Position numbers and translations under genes: made by a program. The notes under the pieces are model-generated. The model worked only from the letters and a program-made list of their open reading frames with translations. It was not told the DNA's origin and did not search any database. A stretch of DNA of 46,035 bases from positions 1-46,035 of the forward strand of contig PHBJ01000006.1 of the NCBI GenBank assembly GCA_002840555.1, written 5' to 3'. Source of the DNA: Deltaproteobacteria bacterium HGW-Deltaproteobacteria-13 (lineage in GTDB: Bacteria > Desulfobacterota > Syntrophia > Syntrophales > Smithellaceae). The stretch's first letter is position 1. Every line of letters begins with the position of its first letter. Below are positions 17,951-26,136 of this stretch, in pieces.

Positions 17951-18988
17951 TCAGGGATAGAGCGGCGCAATCTGCAAACCGGCATCTTCCGCAAAGCCGC
18001 AGATGATATTCATGTTTTGCACGGCCTGTCCCGCGGCGCCTTTTATTAAATTATCAATTGCCGCCATGATAATAATATTTTTTGTTCGAGGATCAATCGC
18101 CAATCCGATATCGCAATAATTTGATCCGCAGACAGAAGAAATATTGGGATAAATGCCTTCCGGACAAATTCGGACAAATTTTTCATCCGCATAAAACGCG
18201 CAATAAAGCGAATGTAACGCCTTCAAAGTGACATCTTTCTTCATTTTCGCGTAAATGGTGCTCAAAATGCCCCGCTTCACCGGCAATAAATGCGGCGTAA
18301 AAGAAATGGCGAATTTTTTACCCGCCAGCGCGTTCAATTCCTGCTCAATTTCCGGCAGGTGCCTGTGTTTTCCGACCTTGTATGCTTTATAACCGCCATC
18401 AACTTCACAAAACAGTGAACCGGTCAGCGGTTCCCGTCCCGCTCCGCTCACGCCGGAAGCCGAATCCGCGATAATCGTGGATACATCTAAAAGTTTCTTT
18501 TTAAGCGCGGGGGCAAGGCCCAGGATAATGCTGGTCGGATAGCAGCCGGGATTAGCAACAAATTCCGCTTGCCCGATTTTTTTCCGGTAAAGTTCCGGTA
18601 TTCCGTAAACAGCATCTTTCAGTAATTTGGCGCTGCTGTGCTTTCCATACCAGGTTTCATAGGTTTTTAAATCCCGCAGTCGATAATCAGCGCTTAAATC
18701 AATGACTTTCTTCCCTGCCCTGATAAATTCAGGAGCAATCCCCATGGAAACGCCATGAGGCAAAGCCAGGAAAACAATATCGCAGAGATTGCATATCTGG
18801 GCCGACGTCGCGTTTTGATATTTTAAAGCGGTAAGGCCATTTAAAGAAGGAAAGACTTCCGCTACCGGTTGTCCGGCAAAACGCCGGGACGTAACCGCAA
18901 CTAATTTAACTTCGGGATGCCCCGACAAAATTCTTGTCAGTTCCTGACCCGTATATCCGCTGGCTCCAAATATTGCTGCCTTAATCAT
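17951..18988 (-). CDS. argC: N-acetyl-gamma-glutamyl-phosphate reductase
   Basis: 345 residues. The third step of arginine synthesis: NADPH-dependent reduction of N-acetylglutamyl phosphate to the semialdehyde. The NADP-binding GASGYTG is at 8-14. The catalytic cysteine is C149 in VANPGCYPTS. HRHLPEIEQEL and FTPHLLPVKRGILSTIYA are also typical of ArgC type 1. It follows rpsI on the same strand, an arrangement seen in several deltaproteobacteria, but a terminator-like hairpin lies between them. Expression probably depends on read-through or on an internal promoter. Confidence 0.96.
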   Translation of the reverse strand: MIKAAIFGASGYTGQELTRILSGHPEVKLVAVTSRRFAGQPVAEVFPSLNGLTALKYQNATSAQICNLCDIVFLALPHGVSMGIAPEFIRAGKKVIDLSADYRLRDLKTYETWYGKHSSAKLLKDAVYGIPELYRKKIGQAEFVANPGCYPTSIILGLAPALKKKLLDVSTIIADSASGVSGAGREPLTGSLFCEVDGGYKAYKVGKHRHLPEIEQELNALAGKKFAISFTPHLLPVKRGILSTIYAKMKKDVTLKALHSLYCAFYADEKFVRICPEGIYPNISSVCGSNYCDIGLAIDPRTKNIIIMAAIDNLIKGAAGQAVQNMNIICGFAEDAGLQIAPLYP

Positions 18989-18999
18989 AAAAATCCCCC

Positions 19000-19026
19000 A
19001 AAAAAAAGGGAGGCAAGAAGCCCCCC
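19000..19026 (-). terminator. Probable rho-independent terminator of rplM-rpsI
   Basis: On the minus strand a GGGGGG...CCTCCC stem (one G-U pair, 7-base loop) is followed by eight T. It lies 10 bases after the rpsI stop and just before the argC start, so it may attenuate read-through into argC. Confidence 0.55.
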
Positions 19027-19035
19027 TGTTGGAAT

Positions 19036-19428
19036 TTAACGCTTGGAAAATTGGAATCTTTTCCTGGCTCCGGGCTGCCCGTATTTCTTTCGTTCTTTAA
19101 CGCGGGCATCTCTGGTTAAAAAGCCCGCCTTCTTCAGGACTGACCGCAATTCGGCATCATATTCCAGAAGAGCTTTAGAAATCCCATGCTTTACCGCGCC
19201 TGCCTGACCGGCGACTCCGCCGCCGCTTACATTCACATACAAATCAAACTGATCTTGTTTACCTGTAATGTCAAATGGTTGTTTGACAAGCATGTTCAGG
19301 CTGGGACGAGCAAAATATTCAGCATAGTTTCTTTTATTGACTATAATATTACCACTGCCAGCCTTCATATAAACGCGGGCAATAGCGCTTTTTTTCTTAC
19401 CTGTTGCATAATACCGTTGTTGCGTCAT
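19036..19428 (-). CDS. rpsI: 30S ribosomal protein S9
   Basis: 130 residues, full length. It starts with [21 protein letters not shown] and ends with [17 protein letters not shown], whose basic tail reaches the P-site tRNA. The ATG has CAGGAGAG 4 bases upstream. It lies 41 bp after rplM, the standard operon order for these two genes. Confidence 0.98.
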   Translation of the reverse strand: MTQQRYYATGKKKSAIARVYMKAGSGNIIVNKRNYAEYFARPSLNMLVKQPFDITGKQDQFDLYVNVSGGGVAGQAGAVKHGISKALLEYDAELRSVLKKAGFLTRDARVKERKKYGQPGARKRFQFSKR

Positions 19429-19469
19429 GATCTCTCCTGAATACTAGAAAATAATATAATTTATATCCC

Positions 19470-19898
19470 TTAAATGGATAAATTTTCCGGACACTGGGCT
19501 TCGTGGATGTGGGCATTGCCTGAATAAACTTTCAGTTTTTTCAGCATTTTACGTCCCAGATTCGTTTTGGGCAGCATTCCCTGTACCGCTATACGAATCA
19601 AATTCTCAGGTTTTTCCGCCAGCATTTTACCTGCGGTCGTTTCCCGCAATCCACCGGGATAACCCGAATAGGAATAATATTTTTTATCGGTCAGCTTTTT
19701 GCCGGTAAGAAGAATTTTTTCAGCATTCACTACAATAATAAAATCGCCTGTATCAACATGCGGTGTGTAAGTAGCCTTATGCTTTCCCCTTAAGCGGAGC
19801 GCTATTTCACTGGCTAATCTCCCCAATACTTTACCGGAAGCGTCCGCAATATACCACTTCTTGTCCGTCGTTTCCGCTTTTGCCATATATGTCTTCAT
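19470..19898 (-). CDS. rplM: 50S ribosomal protein L13
   Basis: 142 residues, full length. Family blocks [37 protein letters not shown] and [22 protein letters not shown] are all present. It is the first gene of the rplM-rpsI operon and has a good promoter upstream. Confidence 0.98.
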   Translation of the reverse strand: MKTYMAKAETTDKKWYIADASGKVLGRLASEIALRLRGKHKATYTPHVDTGDFIIVVNAEKILLTGKKLTDKKYYSYSGYPGGLRETTAGKMLAEKPENLIRIAVQGMLPKTNLGRKMLKKLKVYSGNAHIHEAQCPENLSI

Positions 19899-19935
19899 AA
19901 TAAAACCACCATTTTAGTTAAAAATTTAAAGGCGG

Positions 19936-19964
19936 ACTTTATGAAATATAAGATTGCTTGTCAA
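19936..19964 (-). promoter_or_regulatory. Sigma70-type promoter of rplM-rpsI
   Basis: Read on the minus strand: TTGACA (plus positions 19959-19964), a 17-base spacer, then TAAAGT (19936-19941). The -35 is perfect, the spacing is optimal, and it lies about 40 bases before the rplM ATG. Confidence 0.75.
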
Positions 19965-20076
19965 GTAAAATATTTGCAATATCAGAAACAAACAACTTAT
20001 TATTCATCATCATTACAAGAAATTATCGCGCCATATCGCCAGAAATAAAGGCAAAATGTCTATTTAACCGTATTTC

Positions 20077-21279
20077 TTAAATATTTTTCGCGGCTTGTTC
20101 GATCCCTTTTCTAATCCCATCCAGCTTTTCCTGGCTCATCTTCACAGATATGCCCATGACCAGCGTGCGTCCCAGAATATTTTCGGCATTTGGAATGTTC
20201 TCCCTCTTGTATTCCACCTTGCCTTTATAGGCCGGATTGCTGAACGGATATTTTTTCGAGTTGGCTGTCGATTTCGCCAGGAAATGCTCCCAGTTCGGCA
20301 CATAATGCCATAAATTTCTCTTATAGCAGACCGTATCGACGCCTTCGGCGCTAAGCAAATTCTGAAACTTCTGCGCCTGATTTTCATCGGGCATATTAAA
20401 GGCCAGGAACGTGGCGGAATCTCCTTCGGGATCCGGTTTCGCGCGGAATCCCACGCCGGGAACATTGGCCAAAACATCCATAATGAATTTTTTATTTTTC
20501 TTCTGCTCGCCGATCAGATAATCCAGTTTGCGCAGCTGCGCCAGTCCAAGCGCTCCCTGCAGTTCGTTCATCCGGAAATTGAACCCGAGAATGGTTCTGC
20601 CTTCCAGAGCGCGGCTGACCTTGGGATTGTGGTCATGGCCGTGGTCATGATACCATTCCGACCGCAGATAAAATTCTTTGTTATTGGTAATCACCATGCC
20701 GCCTTCGCCCGTGGTAACCGTTTTAACGTAATCAAAGCTGAAAGTTCCCATGTCGCCGAAACTGCCCAGCTTTTTGCCTTTGAAACCCGCGCCGCAGCCC
20801 TGGGCGTTGTCTTCCAGAACAAGCAGTTTGTTTCTATGGGCGATTTCTACTATTTTATCGATATTGGCGCCTGATCCGCACATGTGCACGGGAATGACCG
20901 CTTTGGTGTACGGCGTTTTCTTTTTTTCAATTTCCAGGGGATCAAGATTGAGAGTATCGTCAATATCCACCATCACCGGAATCGCGCCTACTTCCATCAC
21001 CGCTTCATAAGTGGCCAGGAATGTAAAAGCCGGCACCAGGACTTCGTCGCCGGGACCGACATCCATGGCCGTAAGCGCAATCTGCAGCGCCGTGGAGCCG
21101 GAGGTCACGCCCAACGCGTATTCGGTGCCGCAATATTTGGCAAACGCCTGCTCAAATTCCCGAACCTTATAAATTCCTTTTCTTTCTTTATCAAAACCGT
21201 AACGCATCAGAATGCCTGTTTCGAGGACATCCATGACTTCCTTGATTTCTTCCTTGCCGATGAGTTCTGCTCCAGCCAT
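20077..21279 (-). CDS. DegT/DnrJ/EryC1/StrS-family sugar aminotransferase
   Basis: 400 residues, a PLP-dependent aminotransferase of the class acting on keto-sugars. The family signatures are GVTSGSTALQIAL (about 57-69), VLVPAFTFLAT, VLEDNAQGCGA (about 154-164) and the PLP lysine K186 in SFDYVKTVTTGEGG. The C-terminal half includes NFRMNELQGALGLAQL. It starts at ATG 21279 with AAGGA upstream and lies 18 bp behind the Fe-dependent alcohol dehydrogenase, so the two form an operon. That pairing resembles KdnB-KdnA, which turn Kdo into 8-amino-Kdo for lipid A cores, and the N-terminus resembles what I recall of KdnA. This is inference; other amino-sugars are possible. Confidence 0.85.
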   Translation of the reverse strand: MAGAELIGKEEIKEVMDVLETGILMRYGFDKERKGIYKVREFEQAFAKYCGTEYALGVTSGSTALQIALTAMDVGPGDEVLVPAFTFLATYEAVMEVGAIPVMVDIDDTLNLDPLEIEKKKTPYTKAVIPVHMCGSGANIDKIVEIAHRNKLLVLEDNAQGCGAGFKGKKLGSFGDMGTFSFDYVKTVTTGEGGMVITNNKEFYLRSEWYHDHGHDHNPKVSRALEGRTILGFNFRMNELQGALGLAQLRKLDYLIGEQKKNKKFIMDVLANVPGVGFRAKPDPEGDSATFLAFNMPDENQAQKFQNLLSAEGVDTVCYKRNLWHYVPNWEHFLAKSTANSKKYPFSNPAYKGKVEYKRENIPNAENILGRTLVMGISVKMSQEKLDGIRKGIEQAAKNI

Positions 21280-21297
21280 ATCCTTAACCTTCCTTTC

Positions 21298-22455
21298 TTA
21301 AAAAGCCTGCGCGTAAATCGCGATCATATCTTCTTTGGTGATTTTGCGGGGATTGTTCTCCAGCGGCCGGGCCACCGTTAAGGCCACATCGGCCAATGCC
21401 GGAAAGTCTTTTTCTTTGATGCCGAATTGAGCAAGCGACGAATAGATGCCGCAGTCTTCAATCAATGCCTCGACCGCTTCCAACGCCAGATAGGCGGCCT
21501 CGCGGGCGGGAAGACCTTCAACATTTTCTCCCATGGCCTCGGCGACATCCGTAAACTTTTCCAATGCCGCGGGCAGATTGAAAGCCATCACTGCCGGCAA
21601 CATCATGGTATTGGCAAGCCCGTGTCCGACGCCGTATTTGCCGCCCAGCGGATAAGACAGCGAATGAACCGCCGTCACGCCGGCATTGGCCAGACCGATC
21701 CCGGCATATAAACTGCCCAACAGCATTCTTTCCCGCGCGACAATATTTTTGCCATCGTGGACACATGTGCGTAAATTTTCGGCTATAAGAGCGATTGCTT
21801 CCAGAGAAAACATTTCACTGACGGGCGACGAATTAACAGACGTGTAAGATTCAATGGCGTGACACAAAGCATCCAGACCCGTCTGCGCTGTGGGCGCCGG
21901 CGGCAAACTCAAGGTGAGTTCCGGATCAAGCAGCGCCAGTTCCGGATAAAGATACGGGCTGTTCATTCCTTCCTTCTTTTTCAAATTCTTCCGCACAAAA
22001 ACCGCGGTAAAAGTCACTTCGCTGCCGGTTCCGGCCGTTGTAGGAATCATGATTTTCGGAAGCCCTGGTTTGGAAACTTTATTGAGGCCCAGATAATCAA
22101 CCGCGCCGCCCTGGTTGGTCGCTATCACGGCAATCGCTTTGGCCACGTCCATCGCGCTGCCGCCCCCGATGCCGATAATGATATCGCATTTGTTTTTCAC
22201 GGCTATTTTCGCGCCTTCATCCGCCAGTTCAATGGGCGGTTCCGGCACAACCTTATCATACACCGTAAATTTAATGCCTGCCGGAATAAGAACATTGGCA
22301 ACTTTTTCCAGCAAATCCGTTTTGGCCAGATTTTTATCAATAACCACCAGCGGATTTTGGGCGTTCAGCTCTTTAATGTGGCTGGCTAATGTTAATATTG
22401 AACCATTGCCGAAAATAATTTTTTTTGCGCCGGTAAAAGAAAATGTTTTTCTCAT
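21298..22455 (-). CDS. Iron-containing (group III) alcohol dehydrogenase
   Basis: 385 residues. NAD(P)-binding motif GIGGGSAMDVAK (95-106). Metal ligands by family are D195 and H199 (GLDALCHAIES), H264 (AVHSLSYP) and H278 (GVGHGL), all present. Enzymes of this family interconvert alcohols and aldehydes or ketones, with substrates ranging from ethanol and propanediol to sugars. There is a clear ribosome-binding site (TGGAGG) before the ATG. The downstream aminotransferase suggests that the product is a carbonyl compound that is then aminated, as in KdnB-KdnA. General catabolic alcohol oxidation remains possible. Confidence 0.9.
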   Translation of the reverse strand: MRKTFSFTGAKKIIFGNGSILTLASHIKELNAQNPLVVIDKNLAKTDLLEKVANVLIPAGIKFTVYDKVVPEPPIELADEGAKIAVKNKCDIIIGIGGGSAMDVAKAIAVIATNQGGAVDYLGLNKVSKPGLPKIMIPTTAGTGSEVTFTAVFVRKNLKKKEGMNSPYLYPELALLDPELTLSLPPAPTAQTGLDALCHAIESYTSVNSSPVSEMFSLEAIALIAENLRTCVHDGKNIVARERMLLGSLYAGIGLANAGVTAVHSLSYPLGGKYGVGHGLANTMMLPAVMAFNLPAALEKFTDVAEAMGENVEGLPAREAAYLALEAVEALIEDCGIYSSLAQFGIKEKDFPALADVALTVARPLENNPRKITKEDMIAIYAQAF

Positions 22456-22544
22456 AATTTAAAACCTCCAGAGGTTGCAATTTGTAATTATACTAAGGAA
22501 ATCCTTGCGGTATGTGCATTTCCTATGGGAACTGACCGTTAAAG

Positions 22545-23285
22545 TCAAGTTTTTTTGTGGTGCGCGTACCATTCCAGCTGGCGGCAGATACCGCGAACAA
22601 TCATGACTTCACGCGACAAAATCCCCGCGCGCGCAAAAAAACGGCGCAGATGCATCATCCAGTAATCAGGATTTTCAGGATTTAAAAACTCAATATCGGC
22701 CAGCAATGTCTTGATTTGCCCGTACATTCCTTCCAATTCCTGTGATCGCGCCAGCTTGGGCGTTATTTCTTCCTTGTTTGCGGCCCCGGACGAAGCAGTA
22801 AATATTTCATAGCAGAGAATCATGACGGCATGAGAAAGATTCAAAGAGGTGAATTCACGAGAGGTCGGAATGGTAACCACGGCTTGACAAAGACGCAACT
22901 CTTCATTGGCCAGTCCGGTATCTTCCGGACCGAAAAGCAGGGCGATCTTGTTTTTCTGGGAAATATCGGCAATGTCGCAAGCCGCCGCGCGGGGAGAAAT
23001 AAAAGGCCCACGGGCCTTACCCAAACGGGCGGTCGTACCCACGATATAATTGAAGCCGCCAAGCGTTTCATCCAATCGTTCACAATATTGAATCTTATCC
23101 AAAACATCGGCGGCCAGATGAGTGGAGCGCTGCTGCATTTCCTCGCGGTCAAAACCGGTCGTGCCGACAACAATAATATTGCTGATGCCCATGTTTTTCG
23201 CCGCACGGGCCACAGAACCGATATTCCCCGCGTATTTCGGCTTATATAAAACAATGCTGATGTTTTTCGTTTTGGCTTTCAACAT
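22545..23285 (-). CDS. TrmJ-like tRNA/rRNA 2'-O-methyltransferase (SPOUT)
   Basis: 246 residues from the chosen start. SpoU/TrmH-type SPOUT methyltransferase with the knotted C-terminal motifs: KPKYAGNIGSVARAAKNMGI (motif 1), LFGPEDTGLANEEL (motif 2) and IPTSREFTSLNLSHAV (motif 3). This arrangement fits TrmJ, which methylates the ribose at tRNA position 32; other substrates are possible. I chose ATG at 23285 because GGAAAGG lies just upstream and it follows the preceding gene's stop by two bases. An ATG at 23303 lies inside the upstream gene and has no ribosome-binding site. Confidence 0.85.
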   Translation of the reverse strand: MLKAKTKNISIVLYKPKYAGNIGSVARAAKNMGISNIIVVGTTGFDREEMQQRSTHLAADVLDKIQYCERLDETLGGFNYIVGTTARLGKARGPFISPRAAACDIADISQKNKIALLFGPEDTGLANEELRLCQAVVTIPTSREFTSLNLSHAVMILCYEIFTASSGAANKEEITPKLARSQELEGMYGQIKTLLADIEFLNPENPDYWMMHLRRFFARAGILSREVMIVRGICRQLEWYAHHKKT

Positions 23286-23287
23286 GA

Positions 23288-23647
23288 TTACCTTTCCTTC
23301 CATGACAACATTATTCTTAAGATATATTGCATATAATATCGCAACAGCACCCCCATGTAGTGCGGCGCCCGGGAAAGCCAGGCGCCCACGATAAAAACCA
23401 CGTACGAAAAGCCGTAAGTCAATGGACCGCCAATAACGAAAATCAGCGGCTCTTTAAACCAGACGGCCAGAACGCTCAAAGCAAATACAGCCGGCCAGCC
23501 AAGGATAAAACTCAATACCATCAGAACCAAACCGGTAATCAATCGCGGTGTCGGACGCTCCCTGAATTCACTAAGATCCGCCGGATTCTCCAATATCTTT
23601 TGAACATATTTTTTTGAGGCAAAATATTGAGCTATTTTCTTGCGCAT
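23288..23647 (-). CDS. Small membrane protein of unknown function
   Basis: 119 residues from ATG 23647. The N-terminal third is charged (RKKIAQYFASKKYVQK). Hydrophobic stretches cover about residues 38-58, 60-80 and 82-100, so two or three membrane helices are likely. I do not recognise a family. The stop is two bases before the TrmJ start, which implies co-translation. AAGGA lies about 11 bases before the chosen start. A longer reading from 23710 adds 21 residues of unlikely, cysteine-containing sequence. Confidence 0.7.
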   Translation of the reverse strand: MRKKIAQYFASKKYVQKILENPADLSEFRERPTPRLITGLVLMVLSFILGWPAVFALSVLAVWFKEPLIFVIGGPLTYGFSYVVFIVGAWLSRAPHYMGVLLRYYMQYILRIMLSWKER

Positions 23648-23882
23648 GATGGCGTCTGATCCTTTAATACAAGCCGGTTGCTCTGCATCCGGACGTCTTG
23701 TGCAAAACAAGAAGTTGCGAACAAAAACGGCCCATGGCAGAAAGCAGGCACAATTAAATACACGAGGGATATCTTTTCTGCAACCGCTTTTCCGCTTTCC
23801 AGTCCAGCCATTCCTTGACAGGGCATCATACTCAGACTATAAATCAAACCGATAAAACAAAACGCTTTGGAGCGGGGAAACC

Positions 23883-24602
23883 GTGAAAAACCAAACCAAT
23901 GGATGGGAATTTTTTGATCGCATCTACTGCATCTCTCTGGAAGGACGTGAAGACCGGCGGCGGGCGGCGGCGGAATCGTTTGCCAGGGTAGGACTGACCG
24001 GCAAAGTTGAATTCGTCCTTGTTCAACCCCATCCCCAAAATATCGAACAGGGGATGTATGAATCCCATATGACCTGCCTGCGCAAGGGCCTGGAGGCCGG
24101 CGCGAAAAGTATTGTGGTTTTTGAAGACGACGTCATTTTCGACAGATTTGACGCTGAACATTTCCAACAATGCACGCAATTTCTCAGGGAACATCCCGAC
24201 TGGAAAGTTCTTCTGCTGGGTGCGTTAATTCGCTCCAGTCATAAAACATCAAGTCCGTTTATCCAAAAAGCACGCTATCAAAGTCTGGCGCATGCGTATG
24301 CCCTCAACAGGCCTTACGCAGAAACCCTGGCTTATCAACCCTGGCAGGGCATTGTCATTGACACAATTTTTCGCCCTCTGGATAATGACCTCTACGCCGT
24401 TTATCCCATGTTTGCTTTTCAAAACGACTTTGCCTCGGACAACGATAAAAAATACAAGGGACTGGAACGTTTCCGGCGATTATGCGGAGGACTGGAGCGG
24501 ATTCAAAAAGCCAATGAATTTTATCAAAGACATAAATTCGGCGTTATCACGATCCATGTCGTGATTATTTTATTTATTCTTGCCTTACTTTTTTCCCGTT
24601 GA
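23883..24602 (+). CDS. Family 25 glycosyltransferase with C-terminal membrane anchor
   Basis: 239 residues. The N-terminus DRIYCISLEGREDRR is the family 25 (LPS biosynthesis glycosyltransferase) start motif. The acidic metal-binding triplet is E81-D82-D83 in VVFEDDVIF. MTCLRKGLEAG (about 63-73) matches the family's S-H-xx-xx-x-A-L region. The C-terminus has a single hydrophobic helix (about 217-236) with few charges after it, so the enzyme is probably tail-anchored, which is not usual for the family. The start is GTG 23883 with GGGGAAA upstream. It stands alone, divergent from the small membrane protein. The role is probably transfer of a sugar to LPS or another surface glycan. Confidence 0.82.
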   Translation: MKNQTNGWEFFDRIYCISLEGREDRRRAAAESFARVGLTGKVEFVLVQPHPQNIEQGMYESHMTCLRKGLEAGAKSIVVFEDDVIFDRFDAEHFQQCTQFLREHPDWKVLLLGALIRSSHKTSSPFIQKARYQSLAHAYALNRPYAETLAYQPWQGIVIDTIFRPLDNDLYAVYPMFAFQNDFASDNDKKYKGLERFRRLCGGLERIQKANEFYQRHKFGVITIHVVIILFILALLFSR

Positions 24603-24688
24603 TTTTATAATAAAGATTTTCTCAGTGATATTGACTGTTTATTTCCCCCTCAGCAAATAAAGAAAACCTTTATAGAAATGCATTCTGA

Positions 24689-25060
24689 CTAAGATGATTT
24701 AAATTGATTAAAATTTGTTTTCCACGCAATATAATCTTTAAGCTTCTTAATCGCGTCCGTGGGTGTATTGACAAATTCCACGCCCGCCTCATAAGATTCA
24801 TCTCCGTAAACGATTTTGATCCACTTGACTTTACCCATGACGGTTATCATTTGGCGTACAGTCTTTAAAGTCATTTCTATCATCAGGAGGGTATCGATGG
24901 GTAAAAAAAGATGGGCCTGAATTCTGGCGCCCGATATCGAGATATCTTTACTGCTATTATAAATTACCTTTTCCTTGGGAGGATGTTTCCCTCCGGAAAC
25001 GATGGTTATCGTGACCTCGCTTGCTTCTTTAATTCTCGGGGCTCTTCTTTTTTCATCCAT
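24689..25060 (-). CDS. PilZ-domain protein, probable c-di-GMP receptor
   Basis: 123 residues, a single PilZ domain. The c-di-GMP-binding signature is complete: RxxxR as R5-R6-A-P-R9 and (D/N)xSxxG as D39-I-S41-I-S-G44. Six beta strands and a C-terminal helix (DAIKKLKDYIAW) follow. Such proteins change activity of partners when c-di-GMP binds. The partner is unknown; the nearest c-di-GMP-related gene is the GGDEF fusion at 44-45 kb. A plausible promoter lies upstream at 25138-25166. Confidence 0.88.
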   Translation of the reverse strand: MDEKRRAPRIKEASEVTITIVSGGKHPPKEKVIYNSSKDISISGARIQAHLFLPIDTLLMIEMTLKTVRQMITVMGKVKWIKIVYGDESYEAGVEFVNTPTDAIKKLKDYIAWKTNFNQFKSS

Positions 25061-25137
25061 AACGACCCATCCGCTTTTTATTTTATTTCAGAAGGTCCGT
25101 TTACCGCTATCCGCTTTCGAGTGCTCAAACTATTATT

Positions 25138-25166
25138 ATTATCTCAACAGGCTATGTAAAAAACAA
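25138..25166 (-). promoter_or_regulatory. Candidate promoter of the PilZ gene
   Basis: Minus-strand TTGTTT (plus 25161-25166), a 17-base spacer, then GATAAT (25138-25143), about 75 bases before the PilZ start. The -10 matches the consensus at five of six bases, the -35 at only three. Confidence 0.4.
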
Positions 25167-25364
25167 GTAATATTTGTTAAGAAATTATTTGTTGATTTTT
25201 GCGCTGCAGAAATTTCATTTTGTGCTATCCGGTCAATATTCACCACGAAATCCGGGGAGCAGGATCACAATGTTGCCGCTTGACGCACAAGACACTATGG
25301 GTATAAAATATTACCCGCGTTAAGGACTTCCATCGCTTTCGATACAACTCCACCGCTTTCTTCC

Positions 25365-25532
25365 ATGCTGGGAAACGCAAAGAAAAAATTGTTGATCGTT
25401 ATAAACCACAAAGCTCTGGCGGACCTCGTCGGCCCGGATACGCTCCATATGAACGAGGACCCTCGGAATGAACTTCTCGATTTTACCGGAGAGATGCCCA
25501 GTCTCATGGCGCTGAGCAATGCACAATGTTAA
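25365..25532 (+). CDS. Possible short gene or gene remnant, unknown
   Basis: A frame of 55 codons with coding-like, GC-rich third positions (LLIVINHKALADLVGPD in the first half, ending ALSNAQC). It is open back to 25305, but no ribosome-binding site precedes the ATG and I recognise no family. It may be the tail of a decayed gene. The surrounding 25167-25364 is AT-rich and shows nothing else, apart from a 17-codon frame at 25270-25323 with AGGA upstream. Confidence 0.25.
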   Translation: MLGNAKKKLLIVINHKALADLVGPDTLHMNEDPRNELLDFTGEMPSLMALSNAQC

Positions 25533-25577
25533 CTTACCAGCCAATCGGTATTCCACAAAAGAGAAAGGAGAACCACC

Positions 25578-25751
25578 ATGTCAAAACTGAATTTGACGCC
25601 GGAAGAGGAAGCGAAGGTCCTGGAGATCCTTGAACGATACCTTCCCGAGCTGGAGCACGAAACCATACATACAGACAGCAAAGAACTCCGTAAGTTTTTT
25701 ATGGAACGGAAGGCCTTTATGCAAGAGTTGATGCGGCGACTGAAAAGCTGA
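25578..25751 (+). CDS. 57-residue helical small protein
   Basis: A short gene with a strong ribosome-binding site (AAAGGAGAA, 6 bases before ATG). The product is charged and wholly helical: it begins MSKLNLTPEEEAKVLEILER, then a segment with ELEHETIHTDSKELRKFF, and ends in LMRRLKS. It resembles, by pattern, a family of small uncharacterised bacterial proteins with the layout 'L...E...L...L..YL..L..E...TD...(F/R)...L...E..L..LL..L'. The function is unknown; a helical hairpin that pairs with a partner is plausible. It lies in a 1-kb stretch that otherwise has no gene. Confidence 0.7.
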   Translation: MSKLNLTPEEEAKVLEILERYLPELEHETIHTDSKELRKFFMERKAFMQELMRRLKS

Positions 25752-26136
25752 CCGCCTTTTGCTGAAAACATTACCACTGTTGACGGAATGATGCGGTCAA
25801 CTCAGGACAAAAGTTTTGGATAAAACAGTTATCTTGTGCGGCGATGGTAAAAATCGCCTCATCGTGAAGTTTTGCATCAATTTCCGGATCAGTTGATCTG
25901 CCGTTATGCCGTACCCTCTTCCATTTAAGGCTAATTGATCTATTATTATTTTTTGAATTGATTTCGGAATTAACTTCCTATAATATCCACTCCGAATTCA
26001 TTCCTGACATTTACATTCTTAGACAGGTATGTGTTGATTGACCGGCGATTAAACCCCGCAGAAAGCTTATAGAGATATAAGCTCTGCGGGATTACAATAT
26101 GATGAAGGGATTAAAACGTCTATTTACCGCATTGCT
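25752..26136. other. Intergenic region with a strong hairpin at 26055-26090
   Basis: No gene is seen in these 385 bp. At 26055-26090 a long inverted repeat forms an 8-bp stem (CCCGCAGA/TCTGCGGG), a 2-base bulge and a 6-bp inner stem (GCTTAT/ATAAGC) around a 6-base loop. No T tract follows on either strand, so it is not a standard terminator. It could be an mRNA 5' structure for the peptidase gene 47 bases downstream, or a repeat element. Confidence 0.5.

Noticed and set aside
23288-23303. Start of the TrmJ-like gene at 23303
   Set aside because: It overlaps the upstream gene and has no ribosome-binding site, while the ATG at 23285 has GGAAAGG.
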